From the NCBI GenBank assembly GCA_018065765.1, contig JAGHSR010000074.1, positions 1-7,039 of the forward strand: 7,039 nt of DNA. The letters are read 5' to 3'. The notes below the pieces were generated by a model, which made no database searches, was not told the DNA's origin, and worked only from the letters and a program-made list of their open reading frames with translations. Both the position numbers and the translations under genes were made by a program. Below are positions 5,711 to 7,039 of the stretch, piece after piece. Within the stretch, counting starts at the first letter, position 1; each line of letters begins with the position of its first letter. The stretch comes from Candidatus Colicola coprequi. Its GTDB lineage: Bacteria > Bacteroidota > Bacteroidia > Bacteroidales > Paludibacteraceae.

Positions 5711-6727
5711 ATGGCTCGAATACAAGATCACGATAGTATCTATAGCTTTTTTAAGCATCTCGTCGATTGGGTTTTTCGACATTCCTACCGCCGCATTCAG
5801 TACGTAGGCAAGGAGAATATCCCCTCCGACGGGGCTGTCATCTTCGCACCTAATCACACCAATGCTCTCCAAGATGCGCTCGCCATCCTCACCATCAACC
5901 ACGGACACAAAGTGTTTGTGGCACGGGCTGATATTTTCAAGAAGAACAAACGCCTCACTTGGCTACTGCATGGGCTCAAAATCATGCCCATCAACCGCAT
6001 GCGCGATGGCGTAGATGAACTGCGTCATAACGACGAAACGCTCGAGAACGCTGTCAATACCCTCGGCGATGGAGTTCCATTCTGCATTCTGCCCGAAGGC
6101 ACACACCGTCCTAAACATTCGCTGCTCCCCTTGGGCAAAGGCATTTTCCGTATCGCCCTACGTGCCAACGAAAAACACGGACAACAACGCAATATCTACA
6201 TCGTGCCCGTCGGACTGGAGTACGGTGACTACTTCCATCTATGGGACTCCCTTACCGTCAATATCGGTGCTCCTATCAACGTCACGCAACGCGTGCGCGA
6301 GTTCCGGTCGCAACAACTCACCGAACCGCAAATGATGCTGCACCTACGCGATGAACTGACACAACGCATGCGCGAACAGATATTGTGGGTTCCCGATGAC
6401 GAAAATTACGAAACCAACATCAAGCGGCTCCTTGACAATCCGCCCGCTCCTTTCAATCGATTTAAAAAACACAAAATACCTAAATGGCTACTGCTCACAG
6501 CCCTAATCGCGCTATCACCTCTGTTCCTGATTAGCGCTGTCATCACTGCACCCCTTTGGATTATCTGGCTCATCATACAACATACTATTTCTGATCCGGC
6601 TTTTCACAACTCGGTGCAGTGGCTCGTGCAGTTTGTGCTCATTCCGCTCTCGCTTTTTATCACTTTGCCCTTCTGGATGTTTTTCCAGGAGTACTTGTAC
6701 CAGCTGAGAAAACTAAAAAGAAACTAA
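5711..6727 (+). CDS. PlsC-type glycerolipid acyltransferase with C-terminal membrane segments
   Basis: A 338-residue protein of the PlsC/LPLAT acyltransferase superfamily, which esterifies glycerol-3-phosphate or lysophospholipid with a fatty acyl group at the membrane. Seen: the catalytic block PNHTNALQD with H49 and D55, FVARADIFKKN (about 78-88), a PINRMRDG substrate-binding block near 94-101, and ILPEGTHRPKHSLLPLGKG with E129, G130 and T131. The catalytic block has five residues between His and Asp, not the four of classical HX4D. Two hydrophobic segments near 259-290 and 304-325 should anchor the C-terminus in the inner membrane, with a short basic tail (QLRKLKRN). ATG 5711 is preferred over ATG 5703, which is in another frame and stops at 5807. 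The next gene follows after 17 bp and is probably cotranscribed. The exact acyl acceptor is not evident; yeast Gpt2/Sct1-like acyltransferases share the HX5D form. Confidence 0.88.
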   Translation: MARIQDHDSIYSFFKHLVDWVFRHSYRRIQYVGKENIPSDGAVIFAPNHTNALQDALAILTINHGHKVFVARADIFKKNKRLTWLLHGLKIMPINRMRDGVDELRHNDETLENAVNTLGDGVPFCILPEGTHRPKHSLLPLGKGIFRIALRANEKHGQQRNIYIVPVGLEYGDYFHLWDSLTVNIGAPINVTQRVREFRSQQLTEPQMMLHLRDELTQRMREQILWVPDDENYETNIKRLLDNPPAPFNRFKKHKIPKWLLLTALIALSPLFLISAVITAPLWIIWLIIQHTISDPAFHNSVQWLVQFVLIPLSLFITLPFWMFFQEYLYQLRKLKRN

Positions 6728-6744
6728 TCAAAAATTGTTGTAAA

Positions 6745-7039
6745 ATGATTCGTGCATACCTAATCATCATCTTGTACATCCTCATGCCTATCCTTATCAT
6801 TGAGGGATTCAAACATTGGACTTGGATGCAAAAAATCGGCACCGTCGTTATGGCGTATGCCGTGGGAATTTTGTTCGCCCTGACAGGCTTCGTAAATTTT
6901 GAACCGGAAATCTTGGTCAATGGCGTACTGACGGCCAACCCTGCCGCCAAAACGTTCAATAGCCTGCAATCGACCATCATGTCGCTCGCTGTGCCTATTG
7001 CCATCCCGCTTATGCTGTTCAACTGCGACTTCAAACTCT
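6745..7039 (+). CDS. DUF819 family membrane protein (5' part, cut by window end)
   Basis: An open frame from ATG 6745 runs to the window edge with no stop, giving 98 full codons. It begins MIRAYLIIILYILMPILIIEG, a hydrophobic segment, followed by a second one (VVMAYAVGILFALTGFV). It then reads NSLQSTIMSLAVPIAIPLMLFNCDFK, which resembles the start of the DUF819/YjcL family of multi-spanning membrane proteins (around 400 residues) of unproven function that look transporter-like. The motif of a polar residue pair after IPLMLF is typical of that family as I recall it. The 17-bp gap from the acyltransferase and the lack of a visible promoter suggest a shared transcript. Only the first quarter is present, so the identification is moderate. 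Confidence 0.75.
   Translation, partial: MIRAYLIIILYILMPILIIEGFKHWTWMQKIGTVVMAYAVGILFALTGFVNFEPEILVNGVLTANPAAKTFNSLQSTIMSLAVPIAIPLMLFNCDFKL

Noticed and set aside
6660..7034. A 124-codon minus-strand open frame opposite the DUF819 gene
   Set aside because: The plus-strand frame encodes recognisable membrane segments and follows the acyltransferase at operon spacing; the minus frame does neither.

Overview
The window looks like chromosomal DNA of a member of the Bacteroidota, probably order Bacteroidales. The grounds are the proteins, which resemble Bacteroides/Prevotella-type homologues as I recall them, the absence of Shine-Dalgarno-like sites before start codons, and three promoters that fit the Bacteroidota consensus (a -33 TTTG and a -7 TAnnTTTG, 19-20 bp apart). 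I see no phage, transposase, CRISPR array, toxin-antitoxin pair, tRNA or rRNA. The content is mostly housekeeping, with some unusual local details.

Layout. (1) 11-958, + strand: a PhoH-family ATPase. Its 3' end overlaps by 34 bp the 3' end of a convergent gene for a short nucleoside phosphorylase/nucleosidase-like protein (925-1413, - strand). (2) 1414-1528: a compact divergent promoter region in which the two promoters interlock. (3) 1529-5453, + strand: a tightly packed four-gene operon. It holds a PRiA4_ORF3-like protein with no normal start codon, miaA (tRNA dimethylallyltransferase), a PKD-domain lipoprotein, and a GT3-type glycogen synthase. The junctions are TAAATG (abutting), ATGA (4-bp overlap) and TAATG (1-bp overlap). 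An intrinsic terminator begins inside the last codons of the synthase gene. (4) 5481-5656: noncoding DNA with three tandem 11-bp repeats enclosed in a 9-bp perfect inverted repeat. (5) A third promoter at 5657-5688 drives a PlsC-type acyltransferase (5711-6727), followed after 17 bp by the start of a DUF819 membrane protein (6745 to the window end, truncated by the edge).

How the genes relate. The central operon combines tRNA A37 prenylation, an envelope lipoprotein and glycogen synthesis. These are not steps of one pathway, so the grouping may reflect shared growth-state expression rather than a shared mechanism. The acyltransferase and DUF819 protein form a separate membrane-related unit. 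The points most worth a second look are the apparent ACG (or ATT) start at 1529, a glycogen synthase that has lost the insert carrying the tetramer helices in eukaryotic relatives and has Gln in place of the KxGG lysine, the interlocked divergent promoters, and the repeat-in-hairpin element at 5485-5556.
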